DNA from: Roseiconus nitratireducens
Lineage (GTDB): Bacteria > Planctomycetota > Planctomycetia > Pirellulales > Pirellulaceae
Assembly (NCBI RefSeq): GCF_008629675.1
Contig: NZ_VWOX01000002.1
Span: forward strand, 62,001 to 126,000
DNA: 64,000 bases
Reading direction: 5' to 3'
Part shown: positions 8,212 to 15,687 of the stretch, piece by piece
Layout of the letters: every line of letters begins with the position of its first letter
Position numbering within the stretch: the first letter of the stretch is position 1
Translations under genes and position numbers: made by a program
Notes under the pieces: generated by a model
What the model was told of the DNA's origin: nothing
Seen by the model: only the letters and a program-made list of their open reading frames with translations
Databases searched by the model: none

Positions 8212-9953
8212 GGTGACCTCCGGTATGCGCGCACCTTCCGTCTACCACCAATCAGTGTTTCCGTGATTGAAATCTCGCTCATCGGATCGGGGTCGGAGAC
8301 GAGCACGCCAACTGTCTCAGGCGATTCCGATGGGCGGACCATCTGGTTGGCCATCTGGTTTGGATCAGCCGTTCCTGTTCGGGCGACGCAGAACACTTGC
8401 GTTTCCTGGGCCAGTGCCTTCGCAACGAGAGAAATTTCGCTCGGTCGGATCGCGACGACAACTTGTTCCTCCGATGTTTGGATGACAAGAGCCTCCGTCG
8501 CCAAGACACGATTGACAGCACTCGATTGCAATTCAGTCGCTAAAGATGGAGAAATTTCCACGCCCCGCATCGTCTTCCGCAGATCCGGACGAGTGGATGC
8601 CAACAGATCGAAGCGGTCCCCGCGGGACAACTCCGAAGCGCCTCGTATGTCGTCAACGTTGATCGTCAGTGCCATTCGATTCGACGGAATTGCCGAAGCG
8701 ATTCCGGGCTTGGTTCCGGGAGGAAAGAAATCAGCCTCGCTGAGTTCGGAGCCCGCACTCAGATCTCGCGCCGCGACACGTTCGACCCATTTTGATGTTG
8801 AACCCTCAACAACCTGGCCAGGCAAAACCGACTCGTACGCTTCTACATTCTCTTTCAGACTGCCTGGCGGAAGAAAATCGCTCTCGCGAAAGATATATCC
8901 GGGTTCGATCGCACGACGAACAACTCGTCCAATCAGCTGCTCGGGTCGCGCGATCCAATCGTTTTCAACATCACCTGGAAGGAAGAAGTATTGGCGAAGT
9001 TCTCCCGTGTTCGGTTCAGCAAGATGCTGGGCCTGAATCGACTGAAAAGCCTCGATAGGAACTGCATTTGCCGGCAAGGCGATACGTCCGGCCAGAACGT
9101 CGGCATCGTCTTCGGCACCGGACTGCTGGCCGCTACGGGTGACCATGTTGATCTCCAAGCCTGCTCCCAGGGCACCGGTCAGCGCTACCGCTTCGTCTGG
9201 ATCAATTGCAATGCAAACGCGTTCCTCTTTGGTCGTGTTCACACTACGCCCTCGCGATTCGGTATTCGCCAGGTCAAGACCACCTTGCGTGGTCATGCTG
9301 CGGTTCGTTGCCAGTGCGATCAACTCGGCATTCTGGGCCAGGATCTGCACGCCAGTCAGTGGAATCGGTTTTCCTCCCCGTGCTTTGATACCACCCATGA
9401 GTAATCCATACTCTGAACTTGAATCCTTCGGCTCATCCGGATTACTGGCCAGCAGATCAAAGCGATCGCCGGATTTTAGAAAACGAAGTCCGGGGATCTT
9501 TTCAGCATCCAGGAAGAAGCCTTGTTTTCCATTCGGTACACCTCCCGCAATGCCACTTCGACTACCCTCGGGTAAAAAGTCCTTCTCGCTAAACACGAAG
9601 TCTGCCCGCTTTTCGCGCGCCATCACGCGACCAATGATCTCATCGAAACGTGTAATCCATTCTGGATGGTCTGCAACTTGAGCTTCAGGCAACCAGAAAT
9701 AGCTGTCGGAACCAAGAGTTCGATCGTAGACGTCTTCGCGCTGAACAACATCAAACGCTTTCAAGCGGACCAAAGACTTGGGAACAGGAACCATGCCTTC
9801 TCGCGAGGGTTCTTGTGCCAAGGGTGCCGTCTGGTCCAGCCAGCCTGCAGCCCGGACGATTCCGAAGGTCAGCGCGCAACCAGCGAACAGCACCGCGACA
9901 ACGATTGCGGATTTTGGGATCGACCGTGTTTGGCGTCGACGTCGATTGACCAT
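8208..9953 (-). CDS. cpaB: CpaB/RcpC-like Flp pilus assembly protein, duplicated SAF-type domains
   Basis: From the chosen start (ATG 9951-9953, preceded by AGAGAG) the protein has 581 residues; an ATG at 9969-9971 adds six residues but has no good ribosome site. A basic leader and one membrane helix (about 14-35) precede a periplasmic part. The segment VKAFDVVQREDVYDR, REKRADFVFSEKDFLPEGSR and a RcpC-type core (SGDRFDLLA) recur later as LPANAVPIEAFQSIQAQHL, GYIFRESDFLPPGS and LSRGDRFDLLAS, so the CpaB unit is duplicated, about twice the usual family length. CpaB links inner membrane and secretin in Tad systems. It lies downstream of the pilin gene, after a hairpin. Confidence 0.85.
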   Translation of the reverse strand: MVNRRRRQTRSIPKSAIVVAVLFAGCALTFGIVRAAGWLDQTAPLAQEPSREGMVPVPKSLVRLKAFDVVQREDVYDRTLGSDSYFWLPEAQVADHPEWITRFDEIIGRVMAREKRADFVFSEKDFLPEGSRSGIAGGVPNGKQGFFLDAEKIPGLRFLKSGDRFDLLASNPDEPKDSSSEYGLLMGGIKARGGKPIPLTGVQILAQNAELIALATNRSMTTQGGLDLANTESRGRSVNTTKEERVCIAIDPDEAVALTGALGAGLEINMVTRSGQQSGAEDDADVLAGRIALPANAVPIEAFQSIQAQHLAEPNTGELRQYFFLPGDVENDWIARPEQLIGRVVRRAIEPGYIFRESDFLPPGSLKENVEAYESVLPGQVVEGSTSKWVERVAARDLSAGSELSEADFFPPGTKPGIASAIPSNRMALTINVDDIRGASELSRGDRFDLLASTRPDLRKTMRGVEISPSLATELQSSAVNRVLATEALVIQTSEEQVVVAIRPSEISLVAKALAQETQVFCVARTGTADPNQMANQMVRPSESPETVGVLVSDPDPMSEISITETLIGGRRKVRAYRRSP

Positions 9954-10015
9954 GATTCTCTCTGCATTCATTTACCAGCCAGATCGTTCCGATCACTGGG
10001 CTGGCTAAACATCAA

Positions 10016-10043
10016 GCCAGGCAGCCGCTTGGGACTGCCTGGC
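10016..10043 (-). terminator. Hairpin between pilin gene and cpaB
   Basis: Perfect 9-bp stem GCCAGGCAG / CTGCCTGGC with a 10-base loop, followed on the minus strand by TTGATGTTT. It sits about 40 bp after the pilin stop and about 60 bp before cpaB. An attenuating or mRNA-processing hairpin here would let the pilin be made in excess over the assembly proteins; this is an inference from position. Confidence 0.5.
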
Positions 10044-10083
10044 AGACATCGTCTAATTAATGGTCTGATCTCTCTCCCAAGGA

Positions 10084-10443
10084 TCAGTCAGCCACGAAGG
10101 CTTCACCGTCAGCAACGCCGCCGTTGACGACGACATTGTTTTCAAGTTCACCATCACCGTCAGCATTGCCGGTCACGCTGGCCCAACTGACTTGACCATT
10201 GCCTTCGATGGCACCATCGGCGTTGATCTGCGTATCCGCAAATCCGCCTGTCGCAATTGCATTGTTGTCTTCGGCGTGTGCCCCCGGCAGCATGCCGGCA
10301 CCGATCGCGTACTGGTCCGCGACTTTGTGTCCAAAGACGGAAACCGCAACAAGCGCAATCAGGGCGACGGCGGCAACGATGACGATGTACTCGACCAGTC
10401 CTTGGCCGCGACGATTCTTTCGAGAAGCGAGTTGCTTCGGCAT
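10084..10443 (-). CDS. flp: Flp-type major pilin, with unusually long acidic tail
   Basis: The protein has 119 residues from ATG 10441-10443, preceded by GGGAGAA. The N-terminus is MPKQLASRKNRRG followed by QGLVEYIVIVAA, matching the Flp prepilin cleavage pattern G|xxxxEY with Glu at +5, then one hydrophobic helix (VALIALVAVSVFG). Known Flp pilins are usually 50-80 residues in all; here about 70 further residues rich in Gly, Asn, Asp and Ala follow (EGNGQ, GNADGDGELENN, NGGVADGEAF). It is the first gene of the minus-strand tad operon. A longer open frame upstream has no support. Confidence 0.9.
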   Translation of the reverse strand: MPKQLASRKNRRGQGLVEYIVIVAAVALIALVAVSVFGHKVADQYAIGAGMLPGAHAEDNNAIATGGFADTQINADGAIEGNGQVSWASVTGNADGDGELENNVVVNGGVADGEAFVAD

Positions 10444-10636
10444 AGCTGTTTCTCCCTTTTGGAAAAACGAGTCAAAGAAAACTGTATTAGCCGCCTGACC
10501 AGTTCTCCGCGCGGCAGCGGCCAAGCGAGGACCGCACGAAGCCGAAAGCCGTCAGGAACGCGCCGAAGACGGGTGGCCACGGGAATGGCACCCCTGGCTT
10601 CGGGCGTCGAACTACTTCCAGATTGTCTTGTCTTAG

Positions 10637-10673
10637 GTGCGCCTCGGGAGCCATTCGCTCCCGTGGGGCGCAC
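10637..10673. terminator. GC-rich hairpin downstream of the Cys/His gene
   Basis: Stem arms begin GTGCGCC and CGGGAGC and are mirrored by GCTCCCG and GGGCGCAC, with a 5-base loop and a short bulge. It lies about 180 bp past the stop of the minus-strand gene at 10855 and about 195 bp before the pilin start. It could terminate the former's transcript. There is no long T tract, so a rho-independent role is uncertain. Confidence 0.4.
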
Positions 10674-10734
10674 AAACTTTCAGCGATGATTGCGAATCAA
10701 AAGGAGCCCCACCGCGCCGGCACAGCCGATCGGG

Positions 10735-10747
10735 TTTGGTCGGACCG
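10735..10747. promoter_or_regulatory. Palindromic operator candidate, copy 2
   Basis: TTTGGTCGGACCG contains the same 11-base word TTGGTCGGACC as copies 1, 3 and 4. It is about 295 bp upstream of the pilin start on the minus strand. No credible plus-strand gene follows it, so the controlled gene is unclear; the pilin operon is the only candidate. Confidence 0.4.
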
Positions 10748-10854
10748 TTGACCAACTGCACCGCACGCGGCGGAACGTGTTGGCTTTGAAAAAGTCCAGG
10801 CAGCAACGACACGCACCTGTTACGGCACACGTCAATCACATCAAGGCGGGGAGA

Positions 10855-11280
10855 CTACGCGAGCGGCGCAGGAGGGCCCCGGGGCTGAGGAATCGACAGA
10901 GAGGTCGATTCAAGAATATGAAGGGCGGGAAGCTTCGCGGTCCGAACGTCCAAGCGGACGATCGACAGCGAATCCGGTTTCCACAGCACCCCATTCGGAA
11001 CGCTCAATGACTGGCAGAGGACACAAGAGTCCGAGTCATGGTCACCATGCGAATGGCGAGGCTCTTCCCCAGATCCGTGCTCGCCTGAGCGTTCAGAACT
11101 CTGGGGCGGGTGATGGCAACAATCGTGTCGACAACCACCGCCTTCGGACGCGCTGGACTGGGTGCCAGCCAGCTGCCTTTCGTGGTCGCAACCAGCCACG
11201 TGCAGCCAAGCCGGTGCATGACCGAGAGCGGCCATGACGCACAACAGACTGACGGCAAATGGTCGGACGAACGAAGTCAT
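10855..11280 (-). CDS. Secreted Cys/His-rich protein, DUF2946-like, copy A
   Basis: The protein has 141 residues from ATG 11278-11280 (MTSFVRPFAVSLLCVMAALG), which gives a clean signal peptide; an upstream in-frame start would add 18 residues and run into the operator. The mature part has clustered Cys and His: WLHVAGCDHE, GGCRHDCCHHPPQ and HDSDSCVLCQSLS, then a C-terminal RGPPAPLA. The layout resembles DUF2946-type small proteins, which are linked to heavy-metal or copper contexts, but I am not certain of the family. A palindromic operator lies 37 bp upstream. It is divergent from copy B, which has matching motifs in the same order. Likely periplasmic metal binding; this is inference. Confidence 0.7.
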   Translation of the reverse strand: MTSFVRPFAVSLLCVMAALGHAPAWLHVAGCDHERQLAGTQSSASEGGGCRHDCCHHPPQSSERSGEHGSGEEPRHSHGDHDSDSCVLCQSLSVPNGVLWKPDSLSIVRLDVRTAKLPALHILESTSLSIPQPRGPPAPLA

Positions 11281-11316
11281 CGACGACTTTCGGGTGCGAG
11301 TGAGTGAATGCTGAGA

Positions 11317-11330
11317 TGGTCCGACCAAGG
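11317..11330. promoter_or_regulatory. Palindromic operator candidate, copy 3
   Basis: TGGTCCGACCAAGG is the reverse complement of the site at 11476-11488. It ends 36 bp upstream of the minus-strand start at 11280, almost the same spacing as copy 1 to the His-rich gene at 750. Confidence 0.5.
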
Positions 11331-11475
11331 ACAATACGCTGGCATACGATGGGCATGCCTACCGGGTTCGTCAAGAGGCGAAAGAATTTTTGTGATGAAG
11401 TTTCTGCGTGAGCGGGCCATGCCATGAACTCAATGCATTGACCGTTCGTAAGCCAGCAACGAAACTACAGACGTT

Positions 11476-11488
11476 CCTTGGTCGGACC
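11476..11488. promoter_or_regulatory. Palindromic operator candidate, copy 4
   Basis: CCTTGGTCGGACC is an exact inverted copy of the site at 11318-11330; identity extends to 14 bases. The two lie 145 bp apart in the divergent region between the two Cys/His-rich genes. An in-frame TTG at 11478 falls inside this site and is therefore an unlikely start for the downstream gene. Confidence 0.5.
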
Positions 11489-11522
11489 GGACAGTTTGTC
11501 ATCGCCCGAGCAATCTGCTCAC

Positions 11523-12020
11523 TTGGGCTCTCTCGGACTCTTTCGCTTATTGGTTACGGCCTTGGAATTTCGTCGCCAGCTTTGTGCCCATCTTGCTATT
11601 GCGTCGTTGCTGCTCGGCAACGTCGCAGGCTGGTTGCACGTTGGCTGTGCAGGCTCCGGGGGTTCTTTTTGCGATCACTCCCCAACGGCACCTGCCTTTT
11701 TCGACAAAGCGGAAGCCGGATCTCGGCAACATGAGTGTTGCCATCATTCACATTGCCATCCGGAACCTCGCAAACAGAGCGAGAACGCGGATTGCGCCGA
11801 CTCCGCGCCGATGGCGCCTGATTGTCCGGTTGAGCATGACTCCGACCGATGCAGCGTCTGCCAAAGCTTCGGGACGTCACGAACTGCTGCTCAGATCGTT
11901 GAGAAGACGATCGGAAAATTCGAGCAGGGCTGTGAGTTCGCGTTTGCCGCAACAGACGGCGTGTGTGACCCAAGCACACTCTGGAGCAGCATCACAGTGA
12001 GGGGACCGCCGCGAGTCTAA
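11523..12020 (+). CDS. Secreted Cys/His-rich protein, DUF2946-like, copy B
   Basis: This is a paralogue of the divergent gene at 10855: it shares GWLHVGC, a C/H cluster (HECCHHSHCHPEPRK), HDSDRCSVCQSF and a C-terminal VRGPP, in the same order. No ATG is available. TTG at 11523 lies 45 bases after the operator start, a spacing like those at the two other genes; TTG at 11562 would give a leader of nearly the same length as copy A; TTG at 11478 lies within the operator. I use 11523 (165 residues). It is predicted to be exported with Cys/His metal ligands. It precedes DUF58 by about 57 bp and may open the operon to 18.7 kb. Confidence 0.65.
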   Translation: MGSLGLFRLLVTALEFRRQLCAHLAIASLLLGNVAGWLHVGCAGSGGSFCDHSPTAPAFFDKAEAGSRQHECCHHSHCHPEPRKQSENADCADSAPMAPDCPVEHDSDRCSVCQSFGTSRTAAQIVEKTIGKFEQGCEFAFAATDGVCDPSTLWSSITVRGPPRV

Positions 12021-12077
12021 GCGACTCGTAGCATTCTTCACCCCATTCCTGACTCCTCACACCCGAGGTGCGTACTC

Positions 12078-13298
12078 ATGGCAATCGTCCATGATGTGCC
12101 CGAGGGCAAGGGATTGGTAGCGCGCCTGCTGACTACCGACTTTTGTCCCTGGGCCAACCGTTTTGTCTTTTGGTTGAGAGAACCGGTCGGTTGGTTCGTA
12201 CTGGCGACTGCCGCAAGTGTCGTCGTTGGACTCTATGTTGCTCCCATCGGTTGGACGCTTGCGGCTTCTCTTGCATCACTCATTGCTGTTGGAATGCTGT
12301 GGCCAGCAGTCGCGGTTCATGCTGCGGAGTGTTCTTTGGGCCCTTATCAGCAGCAAGTTCATGAAGATGAACCTTGCGAGTTACAGCTTGCCGTGCGGAA
12401 CCGCTGGCCACTTCCGATCTGGGGCTTGGCGATCGAAGGATACCTGGATCGTCGACAGGAGACCGTGGACGAAGCGAACGTCCCCACCGTTGCACTCGCC
12501 TTCGTGCGTGCGATGGCAACATCGACTTACCGTATCTCGATTCGACCCGAAATGCGTGGACGCTATCCCGACGGCAACGCCGTATTGACGTGCTCGTTCC
12601 CATTCGGGATTTGGACTGCCAAACGAAAGCTGAAAGACGTTTCACCGATCACAGTCTGGCCCAGGGTCTATCCCATTGCAGGCCAAGCCGCGATCGCCGG
12701 TAGTAGGGCAGCAGAGTCCGGTGAAGGCCAGCGTCGCGGTCGTACCGGTGATTTTCTGGGTGTCCGTGAATATCGCCGTGGAGACAGCGTGCGCCAGGTC
12801 AACTGGATCGCAACGGCAAGATCCGGTGACTTGGTCGTCACCGAACGCAGCGGCCCGCAGTGCCCCACCGTGCTCGTCATTGTCGATACAGCAATCGACG
12901 CTGCTAATCCTGACGAGCTTGCTGATCGGGTTCGTGTCGCCGCGAGTCTATTGGCAAACTTGCATCAGTCATCGGTGCCGTTGCGGGTACACGCGGGATC
13001 GCCTTGCCTTGCTGTCCGCCGCGGCAGAGAGGGCTTCATTCAGATCATGGATCGATTGGCGGACATTCCGGCTGACGGTTTCGCCCATTCACAGCTCCCT
13101 GATTCATTGAAGGCGACTGCCTCGCTCTTGATTTCGTCGAACGGTCGCGGCGAAGTCTTGGTTTGTATCTCCGACCCGTCGGTGAATCCTCGATCCACCG
13201 ACAGGCGTGCACATCGAGTGATCTGTCGCAATCGGGACCTGTCGGCCCAGCTGCTCTCATTTTGGGGGGAGGTGTGCGATGAAAACCTGGTCGCGTAA
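12078..13298 (+). CDS. DUF58 domain membrane protein
   Basis: The protein has 406 residues from ATG 12078, preceded by GAGGTG. Two membrane helices lie near residues 34-75. The DUF58 signature is clear: GRTGDFLGVREYRRGDSVRQ followed by VNWIATARSGDLVVTE, then a vWA-like fold beginning with TVLVIVDTAID. DUF58 proteins occur with MoxR AAA ATPases and transglutaminase-like proteins, exactly as here, and are thought to act in envelope complexes. The stop lies 20 bases inside the next gene, so expression is coupled. Confidence 0.92.
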   Translation: MAIVHDVPEGKGLVARLLTTDFCPWANRFVFWLREPVGWFVLATAASVVVGLYVAPIGWTLAASLASLIAVGMLWPAVAVHAAECSLGPYQQQVHEDEPCELQLAVRNRWPLPIWGLAIEGYLDRRQETVDEANVPTVALAFVRAMATSTYRISIRPEMRGRYPDGNAVLTCSFPFGIWTAKRKLKDVSPITVWPRVYPIAGQAAIAGSRAAESGEGQRRGRTGDFLGVREYRRGDSVRQVNWIATARSGDLVVTERSGPQCPTVLVIVDTAIDAANPDELADRVRVAASLLANLHQSSVPLRVHAGSPCLAVRRGREGFIQIMDRLADIPADGFAHSQLPDSLKATASLLISSNGRGEVLVCISDPSVNPRSTDRRAHRVICRNRDLSAQLLSFWGEVCDENLVA

Positions 13299-15687
13299 GC
13301 GAATCGAAACGATCGCGTTGGCGATGCTGGGGATCGGCTCGGTAGTGCCCTTACGGATCTTTGTGGAATCCACCGGTTGGTTCCTCGCAGAAATTGGGTG
13401 CTTGTTGATTGCCTGCGTGACGGCAGCATTCGCCCGGTCTCTCGGCGCCCGGTCTCTCGGCGCCCGGTCTCTCGGCGCCCGGTCTCTCGGCGCCCGGTCT
13501 CTCGGCGCCCGGTCTCTCGGCGCCCGGTCTCTCGGCGCCCGGTCTCTCGGCGATCGGTCTCTCGGCGCCCGGTCTCTCGGCGATCGGTCTCTCGGCGATC
13601 GGCGAAACCACGCAAAACGAATCGCGATCCTCGCATCAATCGTTCTCATCTTGTTGCCAGCCGCCTTTGCCGTGACGGCTCGTGCCTTCGGTTCGCCAAT
13701 CGCCTTTGAGATGTCAGCGCTTTCGACGTTTGGTGCGGTCTCGCTAGCTATCTCCGTGATCGCAGCGACGGGTCGGACTCTTGCGTTGTCGCTGATCACT
13801 AGTGGATTTTTGGTGCTTTTCTGCGCATCGATCTCTGACGACCATGACGCCATTGTGTTTCCGGTCGCATGGATGCTTCTGTGCGTTTGGCATCTGGTCG
13901 CTAATCATTGGGAGCGTCTTGATTTAGCGATGCCCGATTCCGTCCAGCGGAATTTCTATCTTCGACCGAGTGTCGTTCTGCTAACCCTGCTCGCATTGAC
14001 GATCTCAGGTTATGCGATTCGGAACCGCATCCCGAACTCAAAGCGTCTGCCGTACAGCTTCATGCCCACCAGTGGCGGCAGCGTGTGGTCCGACCCGGCA
14101 TCGCGTGGAGGAGTCGGCACGGGAGATGCCGCGATCGCAGCGAAGGATCACGCGGAATCCTTCGGCGCCGTTGACTCGGACCTTTTCTTGGAATCGACGG
14201 AGTCGACCTTGTTCGACATGGTCAATGACATGATCGGAGAGCCAAAGAAGAAGAATATATGGGAAAGACGACAAGCAATGGGGAATGACAACGTGATTCC
14301 CTCCCATGAGCAGGCGGCAAAAACCGAACAGGGCGGCGGGACATTCTCGACCGAGCGAATGCCGCCAAAGGAGCACCGTCACTTCAACGATGTCACCGAT
14401 CCCGCGGTGGTGCAATGGGATGGCCCCACGGGCATCCGGCTAGCGATGCAGCGGTATGACACGTTCAATGGCAGCGATTGGTCCCAGTCCGATGACCTTA
14501 GAAATGAGAGGCTCGCGCGGGTCGACATCGGCGATTCTCCGTGGTTCTTCGATCCGACGATGCATCGGTTCTTGCCACGCCAAATCCAAGCGGCAAATGT
14601 GGGATTACTGAGGATCCTGCGGCTTGATTCCCAACGCCTGCCCGTGCCGATGATGACCGCCGGCGTCCATATTGGGAAAGTTGATCGACAAGACTTTTTT
14701 GGCATCGCGGAGGATGGCAGCTTCTTCATGCCCGGTCGCGATCGAGTTCCACCGTTGACCGTTGTGCATGTCGCCAGCGTGCAGGTCATGGAAGATGAAG
14801 TCCGAGAACGATTGGTCGCACGGGCTGACGTTCAGATTCCAACTGTTGGACAAGATGGAGAATCAACGGCAATCAGACTCCATGCGCTTGTTGATTCCGC
14901 CGCCGACGGAAGCACTCTTCCCGCTGATCAGCTCACCTCATGTGTCGAGTTGCTTCGTCGTGAATTTACCTTCGCACGCGACGGAGAGACTTCCGCGAAT
15001 TCCTTGAATGATTTTCTGCAGTCGCGTTGCGGCGGCGATCATCTGTTTGCCACCACCGCTGCTTTGATGGCGCGGCGACTGGGTCTGAAATCACGTCTGG
15101 TAATGGGACTTTATGTTCGCCCAGAGGCGTTCGACATCGCGGCTGGCCATGCGTCCGTGCTGCCCAACGACGTTCACGTGTGGACCGAAGTCCAACTGGA
15201 CGATGGACGCTGGATCGAAATCGAGCCGACACCGGGCTATCGACAGCCCGACTACCGCCCCTCGTGGTGGTTGGTCGCCCGTCGAATGGCCACAGCAAGT
15301 TGGCCGATTCTGACCGGCGGGATCGTGGCACTGGGAAGCGTCTATGCCTTGCGAAGGTTCTGGATCGATTGGCTGTTGACTGTCATTTGGAATCTTTCCG
15401 GTTGGCTGCGACCGCGTCGGCGAATCCGGCTTGCTCTCCGGATCATTGAAGCGCGAGCAAGACTGGCTGGGCAGGGTCGTCCCGTGGGGAAGACTCAGCG
15501 GGCTTGGCTCGAACAACTCACACACGCCGATGCGACCATCGCTGGTGCGGCGACACGGTTCTGCGACGCCGCCGACGCCTTGTGCTTCGGCCACGGAAAC
15601 GATTCCGCGGCGTTTAATGCCTGCGGCCTGGTTGGCGTGCTTCGCGTCCGAACCATACAAACCATTACAAGGGAGCCAACGAGATGA
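13279..15687 (+). CDS. TgpA-like membrane (pseudo)transglutaminase with internal 15-bp repeat
   Basis: The protein has 802 residues; ATG 13279 follows GGGGGGAGGTG. Several N-terminal membrane helices (within residues 1-250), a periplasmic transglutaminase-like domain (about 520-660), one more helix near 670-690 and a cytosolic tail form the TgpA layout (DUF3488 / transglutaminase core / DUF4129 neighbourhood). Between the second and third helices, residues 52-106 are eleven pentapeptides ARSLG or DRSLG encoded by a 15-bp tandem repeat. In the transglutaminase core the catalytic triad is altered: RCGGDHLFA places Asp587 where Cys is expected, His633 (HVW) is kept, and IEPTPG places Glu649 where Asp is expected. 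It may be a non-catalytic fold or use other chemistry. It is coupled to DUF58 and MoxR. Confidence 0.88.
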   Translation: MKTWSRKRIETIALAMLGIGSVVPLRIFVESTGWFLAEIGCLLIACVTAAFARSLGARSLGARSLGARSLGARSLGARSLGARSLGARSLGDRSLGARSLGDRSLGDRRNHAKRIAILASIVLILLPAAFAVTARAFGSPIAFEMSALSTFGAVSLAISVIAATGRTLALSLITSGFLVLFCASISDDHDAIVFPVAWMLLCVWHLVANHWERLDLAMPDSVQRNFYLRPSVVLLTLLALTISGYAIRNRIPNSKRLPYSFMPTSGGSVWSDPASRGGVGTGDAAIAAKDHAESFGAVDSDLFLESTESTLFDMVNDMIGEPKKKNIWERRQAMGNDNVIPSHEQAAKTEQGGGTFSTERMPPKEHRHFNDVTDPAVVQWDGPTGIRLAMQRYDTFNGSDWSQSDDLRNERLARVDIGDSPWFFDPTMHRFLPRQIQAANVGLLRILRLDSQRLPVPMMTAGVHIGKVDRQDFFGIAEDGSFFMPGRDRVPPLTVVHVASVQVMEDEVRERLVARADVQIPTVGQDGESTAIRLHALVDSAADGSTLPADQLTSCVELLRREFTFARDGETSANSLNDFLQSRCGGDHLFATTAALMARRLGLKSRLVMGLYVRPEAFDIAAGHASVLPNDVHVWTEVQLDDGRWIEIEPTPGYRQPDYRPSWWLVARRMATASWPILTGGIVALGSVYALRRFWIDWLLTVIWNLSGWLRPRRRIRLALRIIEARARLAGQGRPVGKTQRAWLEQLTHADATIAGAATRFCDAADALCFGHGNDSAAFNACGLVGVLRVRTIQTITREPTR
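13432..13596 (+). repeat. In-frame 15-bp tandem repeat, 11 copies
   Basis: Unit GCCCGGTCTCTCGGC, with GAT replacing GCC in copies 9 and 11. It encodes ARSLG/DRSLG in the frame of the TgpA-like gene. Copies 1-8 are identical in sequence, pointing to recent expansion. Units of 15 bp keep the frame when copy number changes. Confidence 0.98.

Larger units (their letters stand above)
10444..10854. other. Intergenic region upstream of the pilin gene
   Basis: About 410 bases without a credible gene. It holds a strong hairpin at 10637-10673 and one copy of the palindromic operator at 10735-10747. Short open frames on both strands here (for example the Arg-rich plus-strand frame at 10690-11010) have no family features and are antisense to the neighbouring gene. 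The pilin promoter should lie here, but I could not identify it. Confidence 0.5.

Noticed and set aside
8185..9036. Plus-strand open frame opposite the cpaB gene
   Set aside because: Antisense shadow of the CpaB-like coding region; no ribosome site and low-complexity translation.
10690..11010. Arg-rich plus-strand frame after operator copy 2
   Set aside because: A TTG lies about 45 bases after the operator, as at 11523, but most of the frame is antisense to the Cys/His gene and has no signal peptide or domain.
14087..14095. GGTCCGACC core inside the TgpA-like gene
   Set aside because: Lies within coding sequence, lacks the TTGG/CCAA flank, and a 9-base core is expected by chance in 64 kb.
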